From contig NZ_KB912942.1 of the NCBI RefSeq assembly GCF_000383915.1, positions 4,275,795-4,339,794 on the forward strand: 64,000 nt of DNA, read 5' to 3'. The notes under the pieces were generated by a model. It was given only the letters and a program-made list of their open reading frames with translations. It searched no databases and was not told the DNA's origin. The position numbers were made by a program, and so were the translations under genes. This DNA is from Amycolatopsis benzoatilytica AK 16/65 (GTDB taxonomy: Bacteria > Actinomycetota > Actinomycetes > Mycobacteriales > Pseudonocardiaceae). Each line of letters opens with the position of its first letter. The stretch's first letter is position 1. Below, in pieces: positions 7,816-16,390 of the stretch.

Positions 7816-8661
7816 ATGACCCCCAACAAGACGGTTGTGATCACCGGCACGTCCTCCGGCCTCGGACTGGCCACCGCTGTCGGTGCCGCGCGGGCGGGCT
7901 GGACGACCGTCGCGACCATGCGCGACACCGGCAAGGCCGACGCGCTGCTCAAGTCCGCCGCCGAGGCTGGCGTGGCCGACCGCATCCAGGTCATGCGGCT
8001 GGACGTGGTCGACCCCGCGAGCATCGCCGCCTGCCTGGACGAGGTGATCGCTGAGCACGGCCGCCTCGACGCGCTGGTCAACAACGCAGGCGCCGCCCAG
8101 GTCGGCACCATCGAACAGAGCAGCCTCGACGAGGTGCGTGCCGCGATGGAGGTCAACTTCTTCGGCGTGGTGGCCACGACCCGTGCCGCCCTGCCGCACC
8201 TGCGCGCCTCCCAGGGAAAGGTGGTCACCGTCAGCAGCGTCGGCGGCGTGGTCGGCCAGCCCTTCAACGAGGCGTACTGCGCGGCCAAGTTCGCCGTCGA
8301 GGGCTTCATGCAGTCGCTCGCCCCGGTCGCCGCCACCGCCGGTGTCGACATCACCGTGGTCGAACCGGGCGCGGTCGCCAGCGAATTCGTCGCGAACCTC
8401 GGCTTGGACGTGCCCGCCCTGCTCGCCGCCGCCGGCCCCTACGCCTCGGCCCTCCAGGCCTACCTCGCCCGCACGCAGCAGTCGTTCGGCAACGCCCAGA
8501 CCCCGGCCGAAGCCGCCGCTCCGATCATCGACGCCCTCACCAGCGACCACCCGCCCTTCCGCATCCAGACCTCGCAATGGGCCCGCGACTTCGTCGCCAC
8601 CACACTCGCCGACCTCGACGGCTCCGCCGTCCAAAACCTCACCGGAGGCTGGGTTCGCTGA
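7816..8661 (+). CDS. Short-chain dehydrogenase/reductase
   Basis: A classical NAD(P)-dependent SDR of 281 residues. The cofactor motif TGTSSGLG, the NNAG motif, the catalytic Ser (VTVSSVGG) and the YCAAK Tyr/Lys pair are present, so the enzyme should be active. The C-terminal part (after residue 200) is longer than in FabG-type members, like the 17-beta-hydroxysteroid dehydrogenase-like group, but the substrate cannot be read from the sequence. ATG 7816 follows AGGAAGG. It is controlled, by position, by the divergent TetR repressor, an arrangement common for stress- or xenobiotic-induced reductases. Confidence 0.87.
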   Translation: MTPNKTVVITGTSSGLGLATAVGAARAGWTTVATMRDTGKADALLKSAAEAGVADRIQVMRLDVVDPASIAACLDEVIAEHGRLDALVNNAGAAQVGTIEQSSLDEVRAAMEVNFFGVVATTRAALPHLRASQGKVVTVSSVGGVVGQPFNEAYCAAKFAVEGFMQSLAPVAATAGVDITVVEPGAVASEFVANLGLDVPALLAAAGPYASALQAYLARTQQSFGNAQTPAEAAAPIIDALTSDHPPFRIQTSQWARDFVATTLADLDGSAVQNLTGGWVR

Positions 8662-8945
8662 ACCACCCCGCTCACCGGCCGTAAGTTCCGGGCCGGGCAG
8701 CGCCGCACAGCGCCGCGGAAGCGGGAAACTGAGCCGTCGCACCCCGGAATACCCAGAGTCCAGCGAGGTGCATGCGAAGCGATCGTCAGCGCCGCGCGTA
8801 CGCCCATCCACCCCATTGGCCCGCTTTTCAACCCGTGCCCGGTTCCATTCGCGAAAGCAGTTTTCGCGCGACGAAAACTGAACCATCGCCCGACGGTCAG
8901 GAGAAATCAAGCGGTGTATCCGGTGATCTTCCCCGAGACCAACCG

Positions 8946-9530
8946 CTACCGGTGCCCGGTGTCCGGCCGCATTCCCTTGAGCGCGATCTCGGCGAAGCGG
9001 CGCGACGCGGCGACGGCCGCCTCGGCGGACCGGCTTTGGATGCCGTTATTGGCCATCAGGACGAGAATCACGTCGTCCAGCACGACGCTCGGATGCACTT
9101 CCCCGGCCGCCTGGGCGCGGCGGACCAGCTCGGCGATCGATTCCAAGGCCCGCGCACGGTCGGCAGCGAAATCCAGCGCGTGCGGGTAGGCCGATACGAA
9201 CGCTGCGGCGAAACCGCGGTTTCGGGCGTGCAGTTCGCAGAGCCGCTCGACGACCGAGGTGAAGCCGTGCCCGGGGTCCGGGTCGGCTAGACCCTCGTCG
9301 ACGACGGCATAGCAGGCGCGCATCTGCTCGGCGAAAGCCTCGACAACCAGCATTTCCTTCGTGGGGAACCGGCGGTAGAGCGTCGCCGGGCCGACTCCCG
9401 CCCTGCGGGCGATCTCCCGCATCGGCACATCGAGGCCGTTGGCTCCGAACAGCGCGCGAGCCGCCTCGAGAATGCGCTCGCGGTTGTCCAGGGCATCCGA
9501 ACGCAGCAAGTGAGGCAATTGATCGGGCAC
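8946..9530 (-). CDS. TetR-family repressor
   Basis: A 194-residue TetR-type repressor with a clear DNA-binding domain: NRERILEAARALFGANG, then MREIARRAGVGPATLYRRFPTKEMLVVEAF. The effector domain has an aromatic/histidine-containing middle (ELHARNRGFAAAFVSAYPHALDF) but no assignable ligand. The start is GTG 9530. It is divergent from a quinone-oxidoreductase-like gene only 48 bases away, with a 16-bp palindrome in the gap, so it most likely represses that gene and itself. It is similar in arrangement, not in operator sequence, to the other TetR/oxidoreductase pair 1.5 kb upstream. Confidence 0.87.
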   Translation of the reverse strand: MPDQLPHLLRSDALDNRERILEAARALFGANGLDVPMREIARRAGVGPATLYRRFPTKEMLVVEAFAEQMRACYAVVDEGLADPDPGHGFTSVVERLCELHARNRGFAAAFVSAYPHALDFAADRARALESIAELVRRAQAAGEVHPSVVLDDVILVLMANNGIQSRSAEAAVAASRRFAEIALKGMRPDTGHR

Positions 9531-9548
9531 GATCTCACATTACCCAAG

Positions 9549-9564
9549 CGGACGGTGGCGTCCG
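9549..9564. promoter_or_regulatory. Palindromic operator candidate
   Basis: CGGACG-GTGG-CGTCCG is a perfect 6-bp inverted repeat centred in the 48-bp gap between the divergent TetR gene and the oxidoreductase gene. A dimeric repressor bound here would block both promoters. Confidence 0.6.
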
Positions 9565-9578
9565 TTACCGTCGATCGA

Positions 9579-10556
9579 GTGAAAGCAATCGCGGTACAGA
9601 ATTTCGGCGGTCCCGAAGGACTCGCGATCCTCGACCTCCCCGTTCCGGCGCCAGCCGCCGGGCAGGTCCTGATCGGCACCGAGGCGATCGGCGTCGGCGG
9701 AGTCGACACCCTCATTCGGAGCGGCGCGCTGGCCGAGTACGGATTCGCGGAAGGGCACATCCCCGGCGGCGAGGTCGCGGGCATCGTGACGGCAGCCGGC
9801 GCGGGCGTCGACCCGTCTTGGGTCGGACGGCGCGTGTGGGGGTTCACCGGCGTCGGCGGCGGCTACGCGGAGCACGCCGTCGTGCCGGAAGCGACGCTCG
9901 TCGCCCTTCCGGAGACCCTCTCGGCGATCGACGCCGTCACCCTCGGCAGTTCGGGCGTAGTTGCCCACTTCGGTCTCCGCCACGCCCATTTCGCTCCTGG
10001 CGAGTCGGTTCTGATCCGCGGAGCGGCCGGCGGCATCGGCATCATGACGGTCCAGCTCGCCGCACGGGCCGGTGCCGGGGCGATCGCAGTCACGACGTCG
10101 TCGGCCGAACGGGGCGATCGGTTGCGCGAGCTCGGCGCGACTCGCGTGCTGGACCGCGCCGGCGAAGGTGCCGAGGACACCTACGATGTCATCATCGACG
10201 TCGTCGGCGGAGCGGGCCTGCCCGGGTTTTTCGCCAAGCTGAATCCGAACGGGCGCATGGTGGCCGTCGGTGCGATCGCCGGCGACCCGCCTGCGGATTT
10301 CGGCATGAAACTGGTCAAGGCTTTCCAGAAGTCGATGTCGTTCGCGACCTTCAGTGCGAACACAGTGCCCCAGCCGGACCGGCGCGCGATGACCGCGGAC
10401 CTGTTCGCCGCCGCGACCCGCGGTGAGCTGACGTCCGTCGTGCACACGGTCCTGCCGCTGGACGAGGCCGTGGCGGCGCACCGCGCGATGCAGGCTGGCG
10501 AGGTGTTCGGCCGGATCGTGCTCACCCCCGCCGAACACCTCGGCCGAAGCTTGTGA
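9579..10556 (+). CDS. Zinc-independent quinone oxidoreductase-like MDR protein
   Basis: A 325-residue medium-chain dehydrogenase/reductase of the NADPH:quinone reductase group. It has the N-terminal catalytic fold (KAIAVQNFGGPEGL, then PAAGQVLIGTEAIGVGG) and the NADPH-binding GAAGGIGIMTVQLAARAGA with the usual ATRVLD turn, and it lacks the zinc cysteines of alcohol dehydrogenases. The C-terminus (AHRAMQAGEVFGRIVLTP) is typical. The start is GTG 9579, matching where homologues begin; the frame is open further upstream, through the operator palindrome. Control by the divergent TetR repressor is likely. A role in quinone or enal detoxification is a family expectation only. Confidence 0.87.
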   Translation: MKAIAVQNFGGPEGLAILDLPVPAPAAGQVLIGTEAIGVGGVDTLIRSGALAEYGFAEGHIPGGEVAGIVTAAGAGVDPSWVGRRVWGFTGVGGGYAEHAVVPEATLVALPETLSAIDAVTLGSSGVVAHFGLRHAHFAPGESVLIRGAAGGIGIMTVQLAARAGAGAIAVTTSSAERGDRLRELGATRVLDRAGEGAEDTYDVIIDVVGGAGLPGFFAKLNPNGRMVAVGAIAGDPPADFGMKLVKAFQKSMSFATFSANTVPQPDRRAMTADLFAAATRGELTSVVHTVLPLDEAVAAHRAMQAGEVFGRIVLTPAEHLGRSL

Positions 10557-10824
10557 CAGATCTGGTTGCGACGTGGCCGCGCCGTACGGTGAGCTCGAAC
10601 CGGCGCTCCGGGGAACTGTTCTCCGGCTCCGGTTCCTCCAGCATTGATCTGTCGCGGCCGGAACGGACCGAAGCACCGAACCCCATTCGAACGCGATCCC
10701 GGCAGCGGACTCGAAATGGCCGCGAACGGGAGTCGATCGTGGAGGAACGCGAGTCACGCGGCGGGCTATCCGGATGCGGGCGGGCGGCCCGGCTGCGCAC
10801 GGCTCGTTCCGGTCGCCGGTTCCG

Positions 10825-12417
10825 TCATGGCGTGGTCGCCTCCCAGGCTCCCTTCAGCAGCGCCTTGGTGACGGGTTCGCAGGAATCCTGCGGGTACGTA
10901 GGCCCTTTGGCGAAGGCCATGATCACGACATTGCCGTCCCGCACGTACAGCGCGCAGTTCTCGCCACCGGGTTCCCCCTGCGGGAGAAGCCAGTGGCCTT
11001 CCTCGGCGTATCCAAGGTTCGGTTCTCGCTTGCTCCTGCCGTCCAGGTAGTACTCCTCGAAGCTGCGTTTCGCTTGCTCGGTGCCGGTTCCCTCGCCCTG
11101 GCCGGTGCGGAACAGTTTCCAGTAGACGTCGATGCTGCCGCCGGATCTGTCTTCCCAAAGGCAACGGGTCTGCGGCTCCGACGGGGACTCGGTTCCCGTC
11201 GCGAGCGTCGCGCCCGGCGGCAGCGACATCTTCGCGGCGACATTCGTGCAGGAAGGCAGGCCGTGGGTGTACTTGTCGGGCACCGCGCTGAGATTCGCGG
11301 TCGACGGTTCCCCAGAAGGCCACGCGAAGTACCCGACGGCCACCGCCGCGACCAGCGTGACGCCGGCCCCGAGCGCCGCAAAGGGGATCCAGCGTTTCGG
11401 CCGGGAGGGCGGCGCAGTCCAGGCGCCGCCGGGCGGGAACGGGCCGGCCACCGCCATGCCGCCTGGAGACGGAGGCCCGACATGTGATGCGGGCCAAGCG
11501 CCTGGGGCAGGCAAAGGCTGCGCCGCGGCGGAATAGCCGGGCAGCAGCTGATATGCGGCGGGCAGCGGCTGATGTCCGGTGGGCAGCGCCGGCATCCGAG
11601 GCTGAGTAGGCGGGTCTGCCCACTCTGCCGGGGCCGGAACACCGGGCACCGACACCCCACCCGACGACGCCACCACCGGACTCGCAACACCAGACACCGA
11701 CGACCCGGCCGGCGGCGCGAAAGCATCCGGCCGGAGGGGAACGACCTGCACGTCCGGGGAGTATTGCCGGACCATCGCGGTCAGCCGGGCGACGTCGAGC
11801 TTGACCCTGGGCACCAGCACCCAGATCGGCGCGAGCGTGCTCGCATCTCCCTGCGGCACAACGTTTCCGCCGAGGTGGATCCGATCCTGGCGCAGCCGCG
11901 CGCTGACCTGGACCGCGTGGCCCTGGTCGTCGACCACCAACTCGGCGAGGTCGCCCCAACCGAGCGCCGAGCCGCCGACGTTCACCCCGGACTGGTCGAC
12001 CTGGAGCGCCGTGGTGCGCCGCTGCTGCCAGACCATCAGCGCCGGCCAGGCAGCGAGCACGGCCACGGCGACACGGCTGTGCAGAAGAAACCCGACCAGA
12101 TAGGTCAGCACGAGGAGACCGATCAGCCCGCCCCACACGGTCAGCGCCGCCAGCGGGTCGAACGGCTTGGCCACCCGGTACCGGACCTGGCGGACAGCGG
12201 TGTTGCGCAGCATGGTGCCCCCGGCGGTCAGCCCCGCACCGATCAGGAGCGCGATCGCCACGACGGGCAGCGGAACGTCGTTGGCGGAGCGGTGGGACGC
12301 CCCGAGCGCGCCCATGACGCCGCCGACGCCGACGAGGAGCGCGAGGCCGCCGATCCCGAACATAATGTTGCCGGCCCTGAGCAGTCCTTGGCTGGGGCCC
12401 GGCTGTGGCTGGTGCAC
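10825..12417 (-). CDS. Multi-domain membrane protein, function unknown
   Basis: A 530-residue membrane protein that I do not recognise as a named family. The N-terminus has two pairs of hydrophobic segments (about residues 15-60 and 85-130), followed by a soluble PH-like region with QVDQSGVNVGGSALGWGDLAELVVD. Then comes a Pro/Gly/Ala-rich linker of about 130 residues and a single membrane helix (IPFAALGAGVTLVAAVAVGYFAW). The likely extracytoplasmic C-terminal domain contains three cysteines (LPSCTN, TRCLWED, ENCALYV) and ends in a DSCEPVTKALL segment with a fourth. The C-terminal part resembles the DUF3558-like sensor/lipoprotein domains seen in actinobacteria, a tentative comparison. I start at GTG 12417 behind GAAGGAG; the frame is open 28 codons further. 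Confidence 0.6.
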   Translation of the reverse strand: MHQPQPGPSQGLLRAGNIMFGIGGLALLVGVGGVMGALGASHRSANDVPLPVVAIALLIGAGLTAGGTMLRNTAVRQVRYRVAKPFDPLAALTVWGGLIGLLVLTYLVGFLLHSRVAVAVLAAWPALMVWQQRRTTALQVDQSGVNVGGSALGWGDLAELVVDDQGHAVQVSARLRQDRIHLGGNVVPQGDASTLAPIWVLVPRVKLDVARLTAMVRQYSPDVQVVPLRPDAFAPPAGSSVSGVASPVVASSGGVSVPGVPAPAEWADPPTQPRMPALPTGHQPLPAAYQLLPGYSAAAQPLPAPGAWPASHVGPPSPGGMAVAGPFPPGGAWTAPPSRPKRWIPFAALGAGVTLVAAVAVGYFAWPSGEPSTANLSAVPDKYTHGLPSCTNVAAKMSLPPGATLATGTESPSEPQTRCLWEDRSGGSIDVYWKLFRTGQGEGTGTEQAKRSFEEYYLDGRSKREPNLGYAEEGHWLLPQGEPGGENCALYVRDGNVVIMAFAKGPTYPQDSCEPVTKALLKGAWEATTP

Positions 12418-12546
12418 TCGTCTCCTTCTCCGTACGGCCGTCGCGAACGGCTTACGAAGCGAGGACGGTAGCGGGCGGTGATGAAATCCCCATGACACCA
12501 AGCACGCAGGACCACAGCGCCTCGCCAGGCGACGGGTCGGCCCGGG

Positions 12547-13341
12547 CTACTTGAAAAGCCCGATGGCGCGGGCGATGACGAGCGTCACAGTGATCAACGA
12601 CACGACGGACTGGATCATCATGACGAACTTGGCCCGGGGCGTGAACGGCAGCACATCGGTCGGGCTGAAGGCGGTGGCGTTCGTATAGGACAGGTAGAGG
12701 TAGTCCATGAACACCGGTTCCCAGTCCGCGGCAGCCTCGTCGGGACTTTGCCGCTGAGGAAAGGAAAAGTCCGGGAACGGCTGCCCGCCGGAAAGCCGGG
12801 AGAGCGGGCTGCCGCGATCGAATTGCCAGTACCACAGGCCGAAAACGATGACGTTGGTGCCCCAGATCGCCGCGCCGGAGGTCAGCAGCGGCAACGCGTC
12901 GTCCTGTTTGCCCTCGATGATCTGCTGGACCAGCCGGACCGCCGACCAGGCGTTGGTGGCGGTGATGATCGCGGTGAACACGACGAGCGCGTGCCGCGCC
13001 CACCGCGCCCGTCGGCGCTTGCCGAGCGGATTGGTCGCCACCAAAGCGATCAGGAGCACCAATTCCAGGACAGGCACCGCGCGGTGCCCGGGCGTGAATC
13101 GCGCCGGCAGTGCCAGCTGCAGCCCGATCGCGACGACCACCGCGAGGATCACCGGCCAGCGCGACCGGCCGCCGAGAACGCTGTGGGACACCTGGCCGAG
13201 CTGGTTGGTCCGGGCCAGCAATCGTTCTACCTGGTCCAGCCGCGCCGCCAAAGCGGCACGCGGGGATTCGTCGGGTCCGTCGTTCGATGTCACGGTTTTC
13301 GCGCCTTTGTCAGTAACGGGACTAGCCAGCCGTGAAGACAT
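12547..13341 (-). CDS. DUF1345-like integral membrane protein
   Basis: A membrane protein of about 264 residues. After a charged N-terminal stretch with a short coiled coil (LAARLDQVERLLARTNQLG) come roughly five hydrophobic segments. The C-terminal FMDYLYLSYTNATAFSPTDVLPF motif, preceding the last membrane helix, is the hallmark of the DUF1345 family and recalls an ion-channel pore loop; function is unknown. The start could be ATG 13341 or GTG 13347; neither has a strong ribosome binding site. It lies 129 bases upstream of the multi-domain membrane protein gene and on the same strand. Confidence 0.7.
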   Translation of the reverse strand: MSSRLASPVTDKGAKTVTSNDGPDESPRAALAARLDQVERLLARTNQLGQVSHSVLGGRSRWPVILAVVVAIGLQLALPARFTPGHRAVPVLELVLLIALVATNPLGKRRRARWARHALVVFTAIITATNAWSAVRLVQQIIEGKQDDALPLLTSGAAIWGTNVIVFGLWYWQFDRGSPLSRLSGGQPFPDFSFPQRQSPDEAAADWEPVFMDYLYLSYTNATAFSPTDVLPFTPRAKFVMMIQSVVSLITVTLVIARAIGLFK

Positions 13342-13347
13342 TGCCAC

Positions 13348-13687
13348 GAAACATCGTCAACGCTCAACCAGTGCACCGAATGTCCATTCTGAGCGAACGC
13401 TGAGAATGTGTTGAGAAAGCACTGAGCAAACCTCGGAAACCCGAATTCGGCATTTCGCGATCCGGACAGAATTTCGCTTCGCGGTTCCGGCGGAAGCGAC
13501 GCTCGCCCGGGTGCCGAGGCGGCGCTCGACGCGCCGCAGCCGAGCCTCCGGCCAGCGCGAACACCAGCCGCGTACGCTTCCGCCCAGAAAAATCCGCCGG
13601 GCTTGTCGAATCCAGGTCCCGCTGTTCGTAGCCAGAGTGAGCGGCCGCCCGCGAGGGAGCGGTCCCGACCAGAGGAGATGCTCGCCG
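13348..13687. other. Intergenic region between divergent genes
   Basis: This 340-bp stretch separates the DUF1345-like gene and the SCO6745-like gene. It is somewhat richer in A/T near 13350-13480, as expected for divergent promoters, but I cannot assign -35/-10 pairs. The only confident element is the GAGGAG ribosome binding site at its right end. Confidence 0.4.
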
Positions 13688-14512
13688 ATGTCGCACTCGC
13701 CGGCCAAGACCCACCGCATGTTCGAGCTCATCGAGCCGATCGCCACCGTCACTTACTCCGAGGTGCCGAACGAGGCGTTCCTGGCCGTGGGCATGCGCAA
13801 CTACTGGGACGGATACTTCGCGGGCCGCGCCGCGCCGCTCGGGCTGGCATCGGCCGAAGTGGTGCACGCGGTCTTCTACAACTTCGCCGACGGTGAGGTG
13901 GCGCGGCACATTCCGTGGGTATGGGGGAAGATCACCCCGCAGGAAGCGATCGCCCTACGCCAGCGCGGCAGCGCCGCCGCGTTGCGGCAGATGATCGGGG
14001 ACCTCGCCGGCTCCCCAGGCCTGAGGCGGGCCGCCGACCTCGCTACTCGGGCCGCCGTCAGCGCGCCGACCGAAGGCCGAGCCCTGTACGCGGGGCTGCG
14101 GGCACTCGACATTCCCGAGGAGCCCGTCGCCAAGCTCTGGCACGCGGCGACGCTGCTGCGAGAGCACCGCGGGGACGGTCACAACGCCGTCCTGGTCGCA
14201 CACGGCATCGGCGGCACCGAAGCGCACGTGCTCATGGCCCTCGCGCTCGGCATGCGAGCGGAGGAATTCGGCCGGATTCACCACCTGCCCAAGGCGCGGC
14301 TGGCCGCCGTCGTCGACGGGCTGCGGGATCGTGGGCTGGTCGACGCTGTCGGCAAGTTCACCGATGCCGGCCGGGAAATCAAGGAGCGGATCGAAGCCCG
14401 GACGGACGAATTGGCGGCGCCGGCGTATGACGTGCTCGCCCCGGAGGAACTCGACGAGCTGATCGCGGGACTTGAGCCGATCGCCGCCGCGATACCGGTC
14501 GACGATCACTGA
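13688..14512 (+). CDS. SCO6745-like MarR-fold protein
   Basis: A 274-residue cytosolic protein of an actinobacterial family typified by Streptomyces coelicolor SCO6745. The N-terminal two thirds are helical (MRNYWDGYFAGRAAPLGLASAEVVHAVFYNF is a family signature), and the C-terminal third reads like a winged-helix MarR domain (HHLPKARLAAVVDGLRDRGLVD, then FTDAGREIKERIEARTDEL). The family often sits in stress and metabolite clusters without a defined role. The start is ATG 13688, two bases after a GAGGAG-type site that ends at 13678. It is convergent with the M48 peptidase gene. Confidence 0.75.
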   Translation: MSHSPAKTHRMFELIEPIATVTYSEVPNEAFLAVGMRNYWDGYFAGRAAPLGLASAEVVHAVFYNFADGEVARHIPWVWGKITPQEAIALRQRGSAAALRQMIGDLAGSPGLRRAADLATRAAVSAPTEGRALYAGLRALDIPEEPVAKLWHAATLLREHRGDGHNAVLVAHGIGGTEAHVLMALALGMRAEEFGRIHHLPKARLAAVVDGLRDRGLVDAVGKFTDAGREIKERIEARTDELAAPAYDVLAPEELDELIAGLEPIAAAIPVDDH

Positions 14513-14665
14513 GCGGGGCGCTTCACGCCACCGCCGCCGACCTTGCTGCCCGGGACCGGGCGGTGGTGCGCGTCGAGTCCGACCGGGTGTCCGGCGAGGA
14601 GCCGGATCTGGACCCGGTCGGCGAGTTTGACCCGGCCGAGATGAGCGTCGAGCTGCCCCGGACGG

Positions 14666-15697
14666 TCAGGAGTTGTCGCCGTTGCCGCCGAACTTGCTCC
14701 AGACCTTGCTCGCTGTGTCGGCGACCGACTCGCCGACTTCGCTGAAGACCTTGGTCAGCGGGTCGGTGGAAGCCGTCCAGGAGTCCTTGTAGGACTTCGC
14801 CGCCGACTTCAGGTCGTCCTTCCAGTCCGTGGTCGGCGCGTCCTGCTCGCGGCGCGGGTAATCGCCCGCCAGGATCGCGCGGTATTCCTCGGACGCGGCC
14901 CACCGCTGCAGCTGCGTCGCGCGGACCACGGCGAACGGATGGGTCTCGGTCTCGACGTACTTCAGCTTCAGGATGCTGTCCCGGATGTCGTCGACCGACT
15001 CGTATTCCGCGCCCTGCTTGAGGAACGACGGGATGTCGATGCGGGACGGGTCCAGCCCGCCGGCGATCTGGATCTGCGCGCGCAGCGCCGCGGCCGGGTC
15101 CTGGCTGGAGAGCAGGCCGGCGCGGTCGCACGACAGCTCCGCCTTGCGGTACCACTCGCTCAGCGCCGCGATGATCGCCCGGATGCCGAGTGCGCTGACC
15201 GGCGTCCAGGACATCGACATCTGCAGATTGATCAGGCGCACCATGATCGTGCGGTAGACCGCGTGCCCGGACAGCACGTGTCCCATCTCGTGCCCGATCA
15301 CGAATCGCAGCGATTCGTGGCTCATCTGGTCGACGAGAGCGGTGCTGATCCGGATGAACGGCTCGTCCATGCCGAGCGCGGACGCCTGCAGGTTCGGGTC
15401 CTGGTAGACGAACAGGTTCGGCACCGCGGGCAGGTCGAGCGTCTCCGCGCACTCGTGGCGCAGCCGGTCGAGTTCCGGGTACTGGCGCGGGCCGACGCGG
15501 ATCGACGACGCCAGCGCCATCAGCCGTTCGCCGCGCTCGTTGTAGAAGCCGGAGATCGCCTTGATCACCTGGGCGAATCCCGGCACCGCGCGCAGCGTGG
15601 CGAGCGCGCCGCGGTCCACCGGATGCTCGTAGGCGCGAGGGCTGATCCCCGGGAACCGGACGGCATCCCGGCGCGCAGGCTCGATTTCCTCAGTCAT
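14666..15697 (-). CDS. M48-family zinc metallopeptidase
   Basis: A 343-residue peptidase of the M48 (HtpX/Ste24-like) group. The zinc motif HEMGH is at residues 136-140 within VIGHEMGHVLSGHA, and a downstream CDRAGLL-type Glu/Asp region follows after ELSCDRA, as in the family. Hydrophobic stretches flank the active site (about residues 145-175), but they are weak compared with HtpX, so it may be peripheral or soluble. The C-terminal 60 residues are polar and carry several Trp and Ser residues. The start is ATG 15697 behind GGGGGA. A role in membrane-protein quality control is a family-level inference. Confidence 0.82.
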   Translation of the reverse strand: MTEEIEPARRDAVRFPGISPRAYEHPVDRGALATLRAVPGFAQVIKAISGFYNERGERLMALASSIRVGPRQYPELDRLRHECAETLDLPAVPNLFVYQDPNLQASALGMDEPFIRISTALVDQMSHESLRFVIGHEMGHVLSGHAVYRTIMVRLINLQMSMSWTPVSALGIRAIIAALSEWYRKAELSCDRAGLLSSQDPAAALRAQIQIAGGLDPSRIDIPSFLKQGAEYESVDDIRDSILKLKYVETETHPFAVVRATQLQRWAASEEYRAILAGDYPRREQDAPTTDWKDDLKSAAKSYKDSWTASTDPLTKVFSEVGESVADTASKVWSKFGGNGDNS

Positions 15698-15856
15698 GAC
15701 TCCCCCTGTGGTCGCTCAACGCACCCTACTCGAAACCGATCATCGGCGGCGGCGCGGCGCGAACCGCCCATCGCAGTCCGGACCGGCCCGGACCAGCGGA
15801 AAACGCGTCACCGGACCGGGCTGGACGCGGTGAATTCACGACCCGTGCCGTGGGGT

Positions 15857-16246
15857 TCACGCCTTGCGGCGCAAGGACTCCACCAGGTGCCGCTCCCGGT
15901 CGTGGACGAGATAGACGTCGACCCGGGCGATGCCGCCGGCCGGTCCGGGCTGGGCCCAGCCGAACTTCCGGTAGTCGTCCGAGACGGTCCGCGTCTGCGC
16001 GTCGTACAGCTCGCCGTTCGGCCCGCGGAACTGGAAGAGGACCGCAGTGCTCCCAGGCGCGGGTTCGTCCATGACGAACCCGCTGACCCCGACGGCGCGG
16101 TTGTACCAGGTGATAGTGCCGCCGGTGTGCCCGTGCGCGAACTTCCCCTGGAAGTCCGACTTCGGATACTCGGCCGCGGCCGCGACCCCGGTGGCGGCGA
16201 CCGCGGCGGCCGCGGACAGGACGAAACTGACGGCAACGCGTTTCAT
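15857..16246 (-). CDS. Secreted hypothetical protein
   Basis: A 129-residue exported protein. It has a clear signal peptide: MKR, a hydrophobic Ala/Val core, and an A-A-A-E cleavage region near residue 25. The mature part is about 104 residues, with many aromatic and Gly residues and a beta-rich look (GGTITWYNRAVGVSGFV, VLFQFRGPNGELYDAQTRTV). There are no cysteines. I do not recognise the family; a small secreted beta-sandwich is the best description. The start is ATG 16246 with a G-rich ribosome binding site. Confidence 0.7.
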   Translation of the reverse strand: MKRVAVSFVLSAAAAVAATGVAAAAEYPKSDFQGKFAHGHTGGTITWYNRAVGVSGFVMDEPAPGSTAVLFQFRGPNGELYDAQTRTVSDDYRKFGWAQPGPAGGIARVDVYLVHDRERHLVESLRRKA

Positions 16247-16390
16247 GGCTTTCCCCCCGTAACTGGTCGATTCCGGGCGAATCGTAGCCGGTCGGGGCGA
16301 TCTTCGAGGCGTTTTCGGCGCATCCCGGGAGCATCGGCCCGGTACTGGCGGCACGAACAACGGCTGAGCCCGGGAGTCCGGGGCGGACCG

